This document shows, piece after piece, positions 22,190-31,943 of a stretch of DNA of 55,810 nucleotides. Each line of letters opens with the position of its first letter. The first letter of the stretch is position 1. A program made the position numbers and the translations under genes. The DNA comes from CAZMGT01 sp964565895 (GTDB taxonomy: Bacteria; Armatimonadota; Zipacnadia; UBA1398; CAZMGT01), in the NCBI GenBank assembly GCA_964565895.1, contig CAZMGT010000020.1, positions 1 through 55,810 on the forward strand, in the 5' to 3' direction. Under the pieces are notes generated by a model, which saw only the letters and a program-made list of their open reading frames with translations, ran no database searches and had not been told where the DNA came from.

Positions 22190-24652
22190 ATGAACGCGGT
22201 AAAAGCAACAGCGGCAATTATTTTTCTCTTCTGCACGTGGGCCTCGTGCGAGCCGTACTTTTGGAACTTCGAAGCAGACACCCAAGGCTGGCGGCCGCGA
22301 GCGAAGACGATTGCCGTAGAGCACGCCGCCGGCGTCGGGGCGAACGAGCAAAGCCGGGGCGCGCTGCATGTTTACGGCAAGATTAACACGGGTTGGAACT
22401 ACGTCATCTCGCCCACGCGGCCGCTGCGCGGCGGGCGGCTGTTCCGCCTGTCGGCCTGGGTGCGCGTGGCAAGCATCGGCAAGGAGACGCCCGCGCCGTT
22501 TTTCAAGTGCGAGTTTTTGCCGGCAAGCGGAAGCGGAACGCTGGGCCGCGCGGCTACCACGCAATACGACCTGCGGCGCATGGGAGAATGGCAGCGGCTT
22601 GTCGGCGAGTTCCGCGCGCCTGAGGGCACGGGCCGCTGCTGGCTAGCCCTGGAGAAGGGGACGAGCAGGCCCACGGAGATCGATGCCTATATCGACGACG
22701 TGGTGCTGGAGAGTATCCCGCGGCTTTCCGCGTTGGAGAGGTATCGCCTAAAGCCGCTGCCAGAGGAGCTGGAGCGCGTGCGTGGGGTGCATCCGAGGAT
22801 TTTCGTTAACGAACAGCGTGTAGCCGAGCTGCGCGCAGCGATCGGCACGACACACCGCCACCTGTGGGAGGAGCTTGAGCAGCAGGCGGACAGCGCCGCG
22901 CGGCGCAAGCCGCCCAAGTATATCCTGCGCGACCGCTATAGCGGCGACGAGCAGCTCTGGCAGCGCGGCGTGGGGAGCACGATGCCCATTTTGGCCATGG
23001 CCTACCTGCTCACCGGCGAGGAGAAGTACCTCGACGCCGCGCGGCAGTGGGCCCTGGCCTCGTGCAGCTACAAGACGTGGGGCTTAGGGCGGATAGACGG
23101 CATGGACCTTGCCGCCGGGCACCAGCTTTTCGGCCTGGGCATCGTCTACGACTGGTGCTATGACGAGCTGGGGGAGGCGGCGCGAAAAACGATTCGCCAA
23201 ACGCTTATTCGGCGTAGCTCGGCAATGTTCGAGGCCGCGGCGACAGGCAAGGTGTGGTGGCACCGCTCGTATATGCAAAACCATCTCTGGGTCAACGCCT
23301 GCGGGTTGGCCGTAGCCGGGTTTTCCTTGTTTGACGAGTACAACGACGCCACGCTCTGGCTGGGCCTTGCTCTAGACAAGTTTCAGCGCACAATGGCCGC
23401 CCTCGGGCCAGACGGCGCAAGCCACGAGGGCGTGGGCTATTGGGAATATGGCGCGGAGTATATGCTCAAGTTCATGCACCTTGCCCGCGAGCTTTTGGGC
23501 GTGGACATGTTCGACAACGAGTGGTGGAGAAACACCGCCAAATATCGCCTCTACCTCTCCCTCCCCCGCGCGACGTGGAAGCGCTCGTGCAGCATTGTGG
23601 ACATCGCCGACTGCCCGCGCTACTCCTGGTATGGCCCGGACCACATCCTGCGCTGCCTGGCGCGAGAGTATCGCGACGGCCACGCGCAGTGGCTCGCCGA
23701 GGAAGTAGACCGCGCAAATATCGATTCGCCCTCGGCGCGCTGGCTGAACCTAATCTGGTACGACCCCACGGTAAAACCCATCCCGCCCACCGACCTCCCC
23801 ACGCTGCACCACTTCGCAGACATGGGAATCGTCAGCGCGCGGTCGGACTGGTCGGGCAACGAGTCGCTCGTTGTCTTTAAGTGCGGCCCAGCGCTGGGGC
23901 ACAACGCGTTTAGGCAGTTTGCGCACGACCCAGGGAGCGGACACGTGCACCCCGACGCAAACCACTTCGTAATCTTCGGCGCGGGGCAGTGGCTCATCCG
24001 CGACGACGGCTATCGGGCAAAGCGCACGAGCCAGCACAACACGCTGCTTGTCGGCGGACGGGGGCAGCTTGGCGAGGGGCAGATGTGGTTCTCCGCGGGG
24101 CAGCAGTTGCGCCTACACGCTGCGCCGCGGGTGCTCCTCGCGCGCTCCACGCCCGCGCTAGACCACATCGTCGGCGACGCCGCGGAGGCCTATCCCCAGG
24201 AGCTGGGGTTGAAGCGCTTTGTGCGGCACCTGCTGTTTTTGAAGCCCAACGTGCTTATTGTGGCCGACGAGATTGCCCTGGCCAAGGCGGAGGAGCTTGA
24301 GCTGCGCTTTTTCCCCGAGGAGCAGGAGGGCGAGCGAGAGGGCAGCGTAGTGCTCGTGCGGGGCAAGCAGGCCACGCTGCGGCTGGAGTTGCTTACGCCC
24401 CAGGGGGTAACCCTCGCTGCGGAAAAGGTGCCCACAGCGGGCAGGCACGGGGGCGAGGGCGAACCCCTGTTTTGCATGCGCCTGCGCAGGCGCGCGGAAC
24501 AGTGGCGCAACGCCGTGGCCCTCTCCTGGGCGCCCGCGGGCAAGCAGCCGCCGCGGGTGGCCCTGCGCGCGGCGGGGGAGCAGTGGATATTTAGCGCAGC
24601 CGGGCGAACGGTCGCCCTGGACTGGGCGACGGGACAAGCGGCGCTGCGCTAG
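22190..24652 (+). CDS. Heparinase II/III family polysaccharide lyase, exported
   Basis: 820 residues from an ATG behind GGAGGAG. The signal peptide is VKATAAIIFLFCTWASC. Residues ~25-175 form a carbohydrate-binding-type beta-sandwich (FWNFEADTQGWRPR start). Next comes an alpha/alpha barrel (HPRIFVNEQRVAELRAAIG; YLLTGEEKYLDAARQWAL; AGHQLFGLGIVYDWCYD) and then the heparinase II/III beta domain with GHVHPDANHFVIFG near 583-596 and the QHNTLLVGG block. Such enzymes cleave uronic-acid polysaccharides (heparin, alginate, chondroitin-like) by beta-elimination. The exact substrate cannot be read from sequence. A sugar ABC importer follows 100 bases downstream. Confidence 0.85.
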   Translation: MNAVKATAAIIFLFCTWASCEPYFWNFEADTQGWRPRAKTIAVEHAAGVGANEQSRGALHVYGKINTGWNYVISPTRPLRGGRLFRLSAWVRVASIGKETPAPFFKCEFLPASGSGTLGRAATTQYDLRRMGEWQRLVGEFRAPEGTGRCWLALEKGTSRPTEIDAYIDDVVLESIPRLSALERYRLKPLPEELERVRGVHPRIFVNEQRVAELRAAIGTTHRHLWEELEQQADSAARRKPPKYILRDRYSGDEQLWQRGVGSTMPILAMAYLLTGEEKYLDAARQWALASCSYKTWGLGRIDGMDLAAGHQLFGLGIVYDWCYDELGEAARKTIRQTLIRRSSAMFEAAATGKVWWHRSYMQNHLWVNACGLAVAGFSLFDEYNDATLWLGLALDKFQRTMAALGPDGASHEGVGYWEYGAEYMLKFMHLARELLGVDMFDNEWWRNTAKYRLYLSLPRATWKRSCSIVDIADCPRYSWYGPDHILRCLAREYRDGHAQWLAEEVDRANIDSPSARWLNLIWYDPTVKPIPPTDLPTLHHFADMGIVSARSDWSGNESLVVFKCGPALGHNAFRQFAHDPGSGHVHPDANHFVIFGAGQWLIRDDGYRAKRTSQHNTLLVGGRGQLGEGQMWFSAGQQLRLHAAPRVLLARSTPALDHIVGDAAEAYPQELGLKRFVRHLLFLKPNVLIVADEIALAKAEELELRFFPEEQEGEREGSVVLVRGKQATLRLELLTPQGVTLAAEKVPTAGRHGGEGEPLFCMRLRRRAEQWRNAVALSWAPAGKQPPRVALRAAGEQWIFSAAGRTVALDWATGQAALR

Positions 24653-24752
24653 GCGGCGGCGCAAAGGGTTTTCCAGAACGTCTGCTTTCGGCTATCCTAA
24701 TCCCCGCGACAAACCGAGGATGCGCTAGCCAAAGGCGTCCAGGGAGCGCGCC

Positions 24753-26270
24753 ATGAACGAAACCCCGCCGCCCATTTTGCAAATGCGCGCGATAAGCAAG
24801 GCGTTCCCCGGCGTGCAGGCGTTGGACAGGGTAGATTTCGACGTGCGCCGCGGCGAGGTGCACGTGCTTGTCGGGGAAAACGGGGCGGGAAAGTCGAGCT
24901 TAATGAAGATTCTCGCCGGGGCCTATCAGCGCGACTCGGGCGAGATCCTCCTCGACGGCCGGCGCGTGGAGATCCCCAACCCCCGCGCGGCCATGGACCT
25001 GGGGATCTCCGTTATCCACCAGGAGCAAAGCCTCGTTCCACACCTTACCGTGGCCGAGAATATCGCGCTTGGCCGCGAGCCCGTCTACGACCCAATCATC
25101 GGCACCCTGCGCCGCAAGACGATCGAACAGCGAGCAAGGGACGCATTAGCCGCCCTAGGGGTACGCCTCGACCCGAAAGCGAAGGTGAACCGCCTTAGCG
25201 TCGCCGAGCGGCAAATGGTGGAGATCGCCCGCGCGTTGTCTACCCGCGCGCGGATTATCGTTATGGACGAGCCGACAGCGGCCCTCGCCGAGCGCGAGAT
25301 CGAGCAGCTTTTCGCGGCCATCCGTAGGCTCAAGCGCGAGGGCGTGGCGATTATCTATATCTCGCACCGGCTAAATGAGATCTTCGAGGTCGGCGACCGA
25401 GTGACGGTGCTCCGCGACGGGCGGCGCGTGGGGACGATGCCCATCGCCCAAGCGAGCGCCACGGAGATCATCCGCATGATGGTTGGGCGCGAGCTTAAGG
25501 AGATGTATCCCAAGGAGAAGGTGGAGCTGGGCGAGGTTTTGCTGCGCGTGGAGGGGCTGACGCGCGAGCCGGCGGTGCGCGAGGTGAGCTTTTTCGTGCG
25601 CGCGGGCGAGATCTTCGGCATCGCCGGGCTCATGGGCTCGGGGCGCACGGAGCTTGTCCGGGCGATTTTCGGCGCGGACAAGATCGACCGCGGAACGGTG
25701 GAGATCGCCGGCGAGCCGGTGCGCATTCGCCATCCCCAGGATGCCGTGCGCGCGGGGGTGGCGTTTTTGACGGAAGACCGCAAGAACCAAGGGCTGGCCA
25801 TAGACCTTCCCCTGCGCCCGAACGTAACCATGGCCGCGTTGGGGCAGTTTGTGCGCGGGCTGTTCGTGCGCCGGAGGCTCGAGGAGCAGGCCGTGCGGCG
25901 CTATGTGGGCGAGCTGCGCATTCAAACGCCCAGCCTAAACCAAAAGGTAAAGTTCTTAAGCGGGGGCAACCAGCAGAAGGTCGTCGTGGCCAAGTGGCTG
26001 TGCACGAAGGCGAAGGTGTTTTTGTTCGACGAGCCCACGCGGGGGATCGACGTGGGGGCGAAGGTGGACATGTTCCGACTGATCGAGGCCCTGGCCAAGC
26101 AGGGCGCGGCGATCGTTATGGTCTCCTCCGACCTGCCCGAGCTTTTGGCAATGAGCGACAGGATCGGGGTAATGTGCGAGGGGCGGATGGTGGCCACGCT
26201 CGACGCGCGCGAGGCAACGCAGGAGAAGATCCTCGCCTATGCCACGGGAGCGGTGGCTCATGCGCAATAG
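24753..26270 (+). CDS. Sugar ABC transporter ATP-binding protein (RbsA/MglA/XylG type)
   Basis: 505 residues, the usual length for this two-domain ATPase. The first half has Walker A GENGAGKSS (~aa 41-49), signature LSVAERQMVEIARAL and Walker B VMDEPTAAL. The second half has the family's degenerate Walker A (GLMGSGRTE), signature LSGGNQQKVVVAKWL and FLFDEPTRGID. It powers import of a monosaccharide or small sugar with the permease and binding protein encoded next. Its last 11 bases overlap the permease start. The substrate is unknown; no sugar kinase lies alongside. Confidence 0.93.
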   Translation: MNETPPPILQMRAISKAFPGVQALDRVDFDVRRGEVHVLVGENGAGKSSLMKILAGAYQRDSGEILLDGRRVEIPNPRAAMDLGISVIHQEQSLVPHLTVAENIALGREPVYDPIIGTLRRKTIEQRARDALAALGVRLDPKAKVNRLSVAERQMVEIARALSTRARIIVMDEPTAALAEREIEQLFAAIRRLKREGVAIIYISHRLNEIFEVGDRVTVLRDGRRVGTMPIAQASATEIIRMMVGRELKEMYPKEKVELGEVLLRVEGLTREPAVREVSFFVRAGEIFGIAGLMGSGRTELVRAIFGADKIDRGTVEIAGEPVRIRHPQDAVRAGVAFLTEDRKNQGLAIDLPLRPNVTMAALGQFVRGLFVRRRLEEQAVRRYVGELRIQTPSLNQKVKFLSGGNQQKVVVAKWLCTKAKVFLFDEPTRGIDVGAKVDMFRLIEALAKQGAAIVMVSSDLPELLAMSDRIGVMCEGRMVATLDAREATQEKILAYATGAVAHAQ

Positions 26271-27297
26271 CGGCAACGAAGAACATGGCGCGCGCGCGGC
26301 CGCGGGCGAGGGGGCGCGCCTGGGGCGGGTGCGTGCGCTGGCGCGCAGGCTGCAATTTGAGGAGATGTGGGCCCTGCTCGCCCTTGTGCTTCTTTGCGCG
26401 GGGCTGGGCATCGCCCGCCCCACGTTCTTAAGCTACGAGAACATTCAAATCGTCCTCCGCCAGGTGTCGATTAATTCGATCATCGCCGTGGGCATGACGT
26501 TTGTTATCGCCACGGCGGGGATCGACCTTTCCGTGGGCTCGGTGCTTGCGCTTTCCGGGTGCGTGGGCGCGCTGTGCATGGTGCACGGGGTAAACACGTG
26601 GCTGAGCGTGTGCGTGGCGCTCGCCGTCGGCGCGCTGTGCGGGATGGTTAACGGGCTGGTTGTCGCGCTAACGCGGGTGCCGCCGTTTGTGCAAACGCTG
26701 GGGATGATGTATGCCGCGCGCTATGTGGCGATGCTCCTTACGGGCGCGCGGGAGGTTTCCGGCCTGCCGCGGGAGTACGAGGTGCTCGGCTGGGGTGTAA
26801 TACCCGTGGTGCTGCCCGGCGTGGGGCGGGTGTTGGAGGTTCCCGTTCCCGTAGCGATCATGGTGTTCGTCGCTGTGGTGGGGGCGCTGGTGCTCGCGTA
26901 TACACGATTTGGGCGCTATTGCATCGCCATCGGGAGCAACGAGGAGGCGGTGCGCCTTTCCGGCGTGCGCGTGGGGGGCTATAAGCTTGCGGTATATGTG
27001 ATTACTGGTTTTCTTGCGGCTTTGGCGGGGGTGGTCTTGTTTTCGCGCCTGGGCGCGGCCCCGCCCATGGAGGGGCTGATGTATGAGCTAAACGCCATCG
27101 CCGCCTGCGTAATCGGCGGGGCGAGCCTAATGGGCGGGCAGGGAACGGTGCAGGGAACGATCATCGGGGCGATGATCATCGGCGTGCTCCCCAACGGCTT
27201 GGTGCACCTTGGGGTCTCGCAATATTGGCAGCCGGTGGTCGTGGGCGTGGTCATCGTCCTCGCTGTGCTGCTGGACACTTGGCGGCGCGGGGAATAG
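26260..27297 (+). CDS. Sugar ABC transporter permease (RbsC/XylH type)
   Basis: 345 residues from the ATG at 26260, overlapping the ATPase gene by 11 bases. A polar N-terminal ~30 residues precedes about ten hydrophobic helices. Family blocks are visible: SINSIIAVGMTFVIATAGIDLSVGS (in segments), GMVNGLVVALTRVPPFVQTLGM and the late GGASLMGGQGTVQGTIIGA. It forms the membrane channel of the importer, probably as a homodimer. An in-frame start at 26239 is possible but would lengthen the overlap. Confidence 0.93.
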   Translation: MRNSGNEEHGARAAAGEGARLGRVRALARRLQFEEMWALLALVLLCAGLGIARPTFLSYENIQIVLRQVSINSIIAVGMTFVIATAGIDLSVGSVLALSGCVGALCMVHGVNTWLSVCVALAVGALCGMVNGLVVALTRVPPFVQTLGMMYAARYVAMLLTGAREVSGLPREYEVLGWGVIPVVLPGVGRVLEVPVPVAIMVFVAVVGALVLAYTRFGRYCIAIGSNEEAVRLSGVRVGGYKLAVYVITGFLAALAGVVLFSRLGAAPPMEGLMYELNAIAACVIGGASLMGGQGTVQGTIIGAMIIGVLPNGLVHLGVSQYWQPVVVGVVIVLAVLLDTWRRGE

Positions 27298-27370
27298 CGC
27301 GGGAGGAATGGGCCGCGCCGCGAGGAAGATCACCCACCAACGCGACAGGCAAAGTAGGTGGTGAACGCCC

Positions 27371-28363
27371 GTGAAGCGGGTCATATTGGCAGTTATTTGT
27401 GCTGCGCTGGCGGGGGCGATCTTTGGCTGCAAGAAGCCCCAGCCAAGCGAAGTTGCCCCGGCCTCCCCCCAGGCGAAGGCAAAGCCCGGGGCGGGCTTGC
27501 GCATCGCCGTTGTCCCCAAGGCGCTTATCGGCGAGTATTGGGTGGACTGCAAGGAGGGCGCCGAGGAGGCGGCGCGCGAGCTGGGCTGTGAGCTGCTTTT
27601 TGAGGGGCCGCAAAACGAAACGGACACCGCCCAGCAGGTAACCATTGTGGAAAACCTCGTGCTCAAGGGGATCGATGGCCTGGCCATCTCGCCGTGCAGC
27701 GCCGACGCCCTTGTCCGGCCGGTTAAGGAGGCCGCGGCGAGGGGAGTGAAGGTCATTACCGTGGACTCCGACCTCTCCGACCCCAGCGCGCGGCTGTGCT
27801 ATATCGGGACGAACAACAAGGAGGCGGGAAAGATCGCCGCGGAGACGTTGGCCGAGATCCTCGGGGGCAAGGGCAAGGTGGCCATCGTCAACGGCGCGCC
27901 GAGCGCGAAAAACTGCGTGGACCGCGTAGACGGCTTTCGCGAGGCGATCGCCAAATATCCGGACATCGAGATCGTCGACGAGCAAACATGCCAAAGCCAG
28001 CGCGAGCTGGCGCTGCAGGTTTCGGAAAACATTCTCTCCGAGCACGAAGATCTCGACGGGTTCTTTACGGTAAACGCCCCTGGGGCGCCGGGGGCGGGGC
28101 TTGCCGTGCGCAACAAGGGGCTTGCCGGGAAGGTAAAGATCGTCGGCTTTGACCTGCTCGACGAGAGCATTGAACTTTTGCGCGAGGGGGTAATTCAGGC
28201 GCTCATTGCGCAAAAGCCGTATCTTATGGGCAAGCTTGCTGTGGAGAAACTCGTCGCCGCCTGCCGCGGCGAGGAGCTGGAGCCGGAGATCGACACCGGC
28301 GTAGACGTCATTACCTTGGAGAATATCGACGAGCTGCTGCCCCAGGGAAAAAGCGGCGGCTAG
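27371..28363 (+). CDS. Sugar ABC transporter substrate-binding lipoprotein (RbsB type)
   Basis: 330 residues from the GTG at 27371. The lipoprotein signal ends at the lipobox AGAIFGC, followed by a Pro/Ala/Lys-rich tether. The periplasmic binding fold is typical of RbsB-type proteins: LRIAVVPKALIGEYWVDCK, VENLVLKGIDGLAISPCSAD, a hinge VDSDLSD and the late GFFTVNAPGAPGAG. It captures sugar outside the membrane for the permease and ATPase encoded upstream. The gene ends seven bases before a convergent minus-strand gene, with no obvious terminator between them. Confidence 0.92.
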   Translation: MKRVILAVICAALAGAIFGCKKPQPSEVAPASPQAKAKPGAGLRIAVVPKALIGEYWVDCKEGAEEAARELGCELLFEGPQNETDTAQQVTIVENLVLKGIDGLAISPCSADALVRPVKEAAARGVKVITVDSDLSDPSARLCYIGTNNKEAGKIAAETLAEILGGKGKVAIVNGAPSAKNCVDRVDGFREAIAKYPDIEIVDEQTCQSQRELALQVSENILSEHEDLDGFFTVNAPGAPGAGLAVRNKGLAGKVKIVGFDLLDESIELLREGVIQALIAQKPYLMGKLAVEKLVAACRGEELEPEIDTGVDVITLENIDELLPQGKSGG

Positions 28364-28370
28364 CCGTGGT

Positions 28371-28736
28371 TTAGGTCTCCTCCGACTGGTCGTCGATAAC
28401 CAGGTTGCACGAGAACTTGCCCCCGGGGTCCACGGTGACGGTAATCGGCGGGCTGGTGTGGCCGTCGTACGACGCTTGCACGGTATACGTTCCCGCGCGC
28501 AAGCTGGAGATGGAATATCTGCCGTCGGAGTCCGTCGTCGCTTGGCGCACGAGCGTTCCGTCGCGCGTCGCGGTTACCACGGCGCCGACGACAATTTGGC
28601 CGTTAGAGGCCAAGGTCACGCGGCCGTGGATCGTCGCTGTCGTTATCCCGGCGAGCCCCTCTTGAAAAATCCAACAGCCGGCAAGCAAGAAAGACAAGCA
28701 AAACAGGGCGACGAGCAGGAGAGCTTTCCGCGTCAT
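28371..28736 (-). CDS. Small lipoprotein with carboxypeptidase regulatory-like domain
   Basis: 121 residues from the ATG at 28736 behind GGAGTGA. The signal LLVALFCLSFLLAGC ends in a lipobox. The rest is one beta-sandwich repeat of the carboxypeptidase regulatory-like type: ATIHGRVTLASNGQIVVGAV, then TTDSDGRYSISSLRAGTY and a final VTVDPGG strand. These domains usually serve as anchoring or binding modules. It is separate from the ABC operon on the other strand. Confidence 0.8.
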   Translation of the reverse strand: MTRKALLLVALFCLSFLLAGCWIFQEGLAGITTATIHGRVTLASNGQIVVGAVVTATRDGTLVRQATTDSDGRYSISSLRAGTYTVQASYDGHTSPPITVTVDPGGKFSCNLVIDDQSEET

Positions 28737-28905
28737 TTGCGCTCACTCCACGAAATACGACGCAAGGGCGTAGGGTATTTTTGACCTAGTTCGCCGAACA
28801 AACCAAGCGCGCCTGCTTTAAGTTCGGTGCTGAGCTGCGCAGAGGTAGCGGCGCAGGGGCACTCGAACGAACAGAACAATGTTTGTGCAGAGAGGGGCGA
28901 GCATT
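28737..28905. other. Divergent intergenic region; possible regulatory DNA
   Basis: About 170 bases separate the minus-strand lipoprotein gene from the heparinase-like gene. It is comparatively AT-rich near 28775-28785 and contains a perfect inverted repeat GTTCG-C-CGAAC (28789-28799). TTGACC at 28781 resembles a -35 box on the plus strand but has no -10 match at 17 bases. Nothing firmer can be assigned. Confidence 0.25.
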
Positions 28906-31665
28906 GTGCCCTGGACAGAGGAGCTAGCGCGGGCGCTGAGGGAGCTGGAAGGACTTCTCGACGCGTTGGGCGTGCGCGTGCAAACCTTTCGCGCGGCGAC
29001 TGAGGCGCTGGACCAAGCGGACGAGGCCGAGCCCTGGGCGTTTGCCGGCTGGGACGACGAGCTGTGGCATTTCGGCCCTGCCGCGCGCCGGGGCCTGGCC
29101 GCCCTTTATGCCGCGGCGCGCGAAGGCGAGGAGCCCGACTACGTCGCCCGCGACCGGCTAGCCAACCACGCGCGCTACATCCTTGCCTTTCACCAGCTAG
29201 GCGGCGCGCCGGGGCAAGGCTGCGCGGACCGGCTCGCCGCCGGCGTGTTCCTCTATCTCGCGGGCCTTGCCGTGGGGAGAAAGGGGACGGAGGACTACCT
29301 TTGGCCGCTCGCCGGCTGCGCCCTGGTCGCTAGCGAGCTTGCCCAGTTTGAGGAGCAGGCAGGCACTGCCGCGGCTACGGCGGCGATCCGCGCCCTTGGC
29401 GCTGGGGCAGAGGCTGGCGGCGCTGCCGTTACGCCGGCGGTCGCTGCGGAGTATGGCAAGCGTTGCGGCGGAGAGCTGGACGACGGCCTGCGCATTGCGC
29501 AAAGCGAGGAGAGCTTCTTTGCCGCGCTGGACTACGCCTGGCGGGGGATGTCGCCTGTTAAAGCCGCGGTGGAGCGCGGCGACTACGCCCAGGCGCGCAG
29601 GGCATATCTCGCGCGGCTTAGGGAAAACCGTCTTTTGCAAGAGCTGCGCGAACAGTGGGAGGAGCTGCGCCCAGCGGTGGACTTGGAGGAGGCCGAGCGC
29701 GCCTGCCGCAACATTTTCACCCTCCGCGCGCATATGCTCATTACCCACGACTTCGGCGAGCGCATCGACTGGACGACGGTGCTCGATGGAGACATTGAGT
29801 CTAACGTTGCCCTAAACAGCCACGCCATGCTCGGGGTGCTGCTTGGGGCCTATTGCGAAACGGGCGAGGAGAAGTATCTGGAGCACCTGGTGCGCATTTT
29901 CCGCTCGTGGGTCGAGCAGTCGCCCGCGCCGGACGTGCGCAGCGGCAAACAGTGGCGCACGCTGGAGTGCGGGAGCAGAACATGCCGCCTGTGGCCGTAT
30001 ATCCTCGCCGTGGGGATGGAGAACGAGCTGTTTTGCGAGCAGGCGGCGTTCGACATGGCCCGCTCGTTCTTCGAGCACGCGCTTTACCTTGCTTGCTTTA
30101 CCGCGCGCGGGGGAAACTGGTTTCAGGTGGAGACGAGCGGGCTTGGCGTTTGCGCCCTGCTTTTTCCAGAGTGGCGCATTTCGGGGGAGCTGTGGCAGCT
30201 TGCTCTGCGGCGGATTTATTGGGCCACGCTAGACTACTTCTTTCCCTCCGGCTTTCAAACGGAGGGCAGCGCAACCTATCACGAGTTTCCGACAAGCGCG
30301 CAATTTGCCCTGTTTACCCTGGCCCAGCGCGCGGGGAAGAAGCTGCCCGAGGAGCTTTTGGAGAGATTTCGCGCGGCGCACGAGGTATACATACGCATGG
30401 CCCAGCCGGACATGGCCCTGCCCCTGTTTAACGACAACAACCCGCAGTATGTAGACGTGCGCGCGGCGCTGCGCCGCGGCCTGCGGCTGTTTGACGATAA
30501 GCGCTTTCGCTGGTTTGCCACGGGGGGCAGCGAGGGCTCGCCGCCGGAGTTTACGAGCACATATTTCGACGACATGGGCTATGCGGTAATGCGCGACGGC
30601 TGGGGAAGCGACGACCTAGTGCTGTTTTTCGACGGGGGCTACTATGGCTCGGGGCACCAGCACGAGGACAAGCTGAGCTTTATCCTCTTCGGCTACGGCA
30701 GGCTGCTGCTTTCGGACCAAAACATCTACCGCTACCGGCGCGACGAGATGGAGCTTTACTTTCGCCACACCCGCGCCCACAACACTGTCGTCGTTGACGA
30801 GCGCAGCCAGGCGCGCTTTTTGACCGACGCTGCGCGGTGGGAGAAGGACCCCGACCTGCGCTTTGTTACCTGCGCGCAGTTCGACTACGTCCACGGGGCA
30901 TATCGCGACGGCTACGCGCATCGCACGCACGACCGCGCGGCCGACGAGCGCTCGCTTGTGCGCGACATCGTGCATGTGCGAACGATCTACCACCCCCGCG
31001 GGGGCCCGTTTTTCCTGCGCGACAATATCGAGGGCGCAGGCGAGCACAAGGTGGAGCAGATCTTTCACCTTGCGCCGGTGATCGAGAGCTGGTCGGCGGA
31101 GGGCATTCGCGCGGGGGAGTATGAGGTGCTTGAGGGGAATGTCGTGCGCTCGGCCAACGAGGGCGTGGCGAACGTCGCCATTGTTCCCGTGCCCCCGCAT
31201 CCGGGCGTGGTGCGCGTGGAGACGGGGCAGAGGAAGCCCGTGCGGGGCTGGTTTGCCCTCTATGGCGAGCATCCCGCGCACGACGTGACCTATGAGGCGC
31301 AGGCGGAGCTGCCGCTTGCGCTGGACGTTGTTCTTTGGCCGCAGAGGCCCGGGGAGCGCGCGCTGCCCGAGGTGGAGCGCGCGCCGATCGAATTCGAAGC
31401 GGGGCGCGCGGGGTGCGCCTATCGCGTGGTCCTGCCGGGCAGGGTGGAGTTTTTGGCCATGGCCGACGGAGAAAGCGCGGCGGAGTTTCGCTCAGGCCCG
31501 CTGCACGCCCGGGCGCAACTTGTGCACATTACGCTAACGCCACAGGGCGAGCCGACATTCGTCCGAGCGATACGGCCCGTTTTCGTAACATGGAACGGAA
31601 CGCCGCTTGTGGAGCAGGCGACAGCGCCGGAAACCTATGCCGCTGAGCTCGGGGGGAAAGAGTGA
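28906..31665 (+). CDS. Heparinase II/III-like protein (second copy), probably cytoplasmic
   Basis: 919 residues from the GTG at 28906, favoured because AGAGGGG lies ~7 bases upstream; the ATG at 28879 adds nine residues but lacks a ribosome site. The alpha-helical N-terminal part is followed by a toroid region (HSGMLGVLLG-type: NSHAMLGVLLGAYCETGEEKY in segments) and a heparinase II/III beta domain with GYYGSGHQHEDKLSFILFG near 590 and HTRAHNTVVVDE. The GSGHQHxD block matches the lyase active-site region. No signal peptide, unlike the copy at 22190, so it may act on imported oligosaccharides. Its stop overlaps the acylphosphatase start. Confidence 0.8.
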   Translation: MPWTEELARALRELEGLLDALGVRVQTFRAATEALDQADEAEPWAFAGWDDELWHFGPAARRGLAALYAAAREGEEPDYVARDRLANHARYILAFHQLGGAPGQGCADRLAAGVFLYLAGLAVGRKGTEDYLWPLAGCALVASELAQFEEQAGTAAATAAIRALGAGAEAGGAAVTPAVAAEYGKRCGGELDDGLRIAQSEESFFAALDYAWRGMSPVKAAVERGDYAQARRAYLARLRENRLLQELREQWEELRPAVDLEEAERACRNIFTLRAHMLITHDFGERIDWTTVLDGDIESNVALNSHAMLGVLLGAYCETGEEKYLEHLVRIFRSWVEQSPAPDVRSGKQWRTLECGSRTCRLWPYILAVGMENELFCEQAAFDMARSFFEHALYLACFTARGGNWFQVETSGLGVCALLFPEWRISGELWQLALRRIYWATLDYFFPSGFQTEGSATYHEFPTSAQFALFTLAQRAGKKLPEELLERFRAAHEVYIRMAQPDMALPLFNDNNPQYVDVRAALRRGLRLFDDKRFRWFATGGSEGSPPEFTSTYFDDMGYAVMRDGWGSDDLVLFFDGGYYGSGHQHEDKLSFILFGYGRLLLSDQNIYRYRRDEMELYFRHTRAHNTVVVDERSQARFLTDAARWEKDPDLRFVTCAQFDYVHGAYRDGYAHRTHDRAADERSLVRDIVHVRTIYHPRGGPFFLRDNIEGAGEHKVEQIFHLAPVIESWSAEGIRAGEYEVLEGNVVRSANEGVANVAIVPVPPHPGVVRVETGQRKPVRGWFALYGEHPAHDVTYEAQAELPLALDVVLWPQRPGERALPEVERAPIEFEAGRAGCAYRVVLPGRVEFLAMADGESAAEFRSGPLHARAQLVHITLTPQGEPTFVRAIRPVFVTWNGTPLVEQATAPETYAAELGGKE

Positions 31666-31943
31666 TGGCCCGAGAGCAGGTGCATCTCATCGTCTCTGGG
31701 GTTGTCCAGGGCGTTGGTTTTCGAGCGTTTACGCTAAGCGTCGCTCATCGCGCGGGTGTTGTGGGGTGGGTGCGCAACCGGCCCGATGGCACGGTGGAGA
31801 TCGTCGCCGAGGGCGAGCGCGAGCAGTTGCAAAGCTTTATCTCGGCCATTCGCCGCGGGCCAATTAGCGCGCGGGTGGACAACGTAGCCGAGGAGTGGCG
31901 CGAGGCGACGGGCGAGTTTACCACGTTCGGCCTCCGCTGGTAG
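31665..31943 (+). CDS. acyP: Acylphosphatase
   Basis: 92 residues from the ATG at 31665, which overlaps the previous stop by one base (a GTG at 31662 is an alternative). It hydrolyses carboxyl-phosphate bonds in small acyl phosphates. The family signature is complete: SGVVQGVGFRAFT with the phosphate-binding Arg (R20) and GWVRNRPDGTVE with the catalytic Asn (N38). The length is normal. The 3' end overlaps the convergent exonuclease gene by 26 bases. Confidence 0.95.
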   Translation: MAREQVHLIVSGVVQGVGFRAFTLSVAHRAGVVGWVRNRPDGTVEIVAEGEREQLQSFISAIRRGPISARVDNVAEEWREATGEFTTFGLRW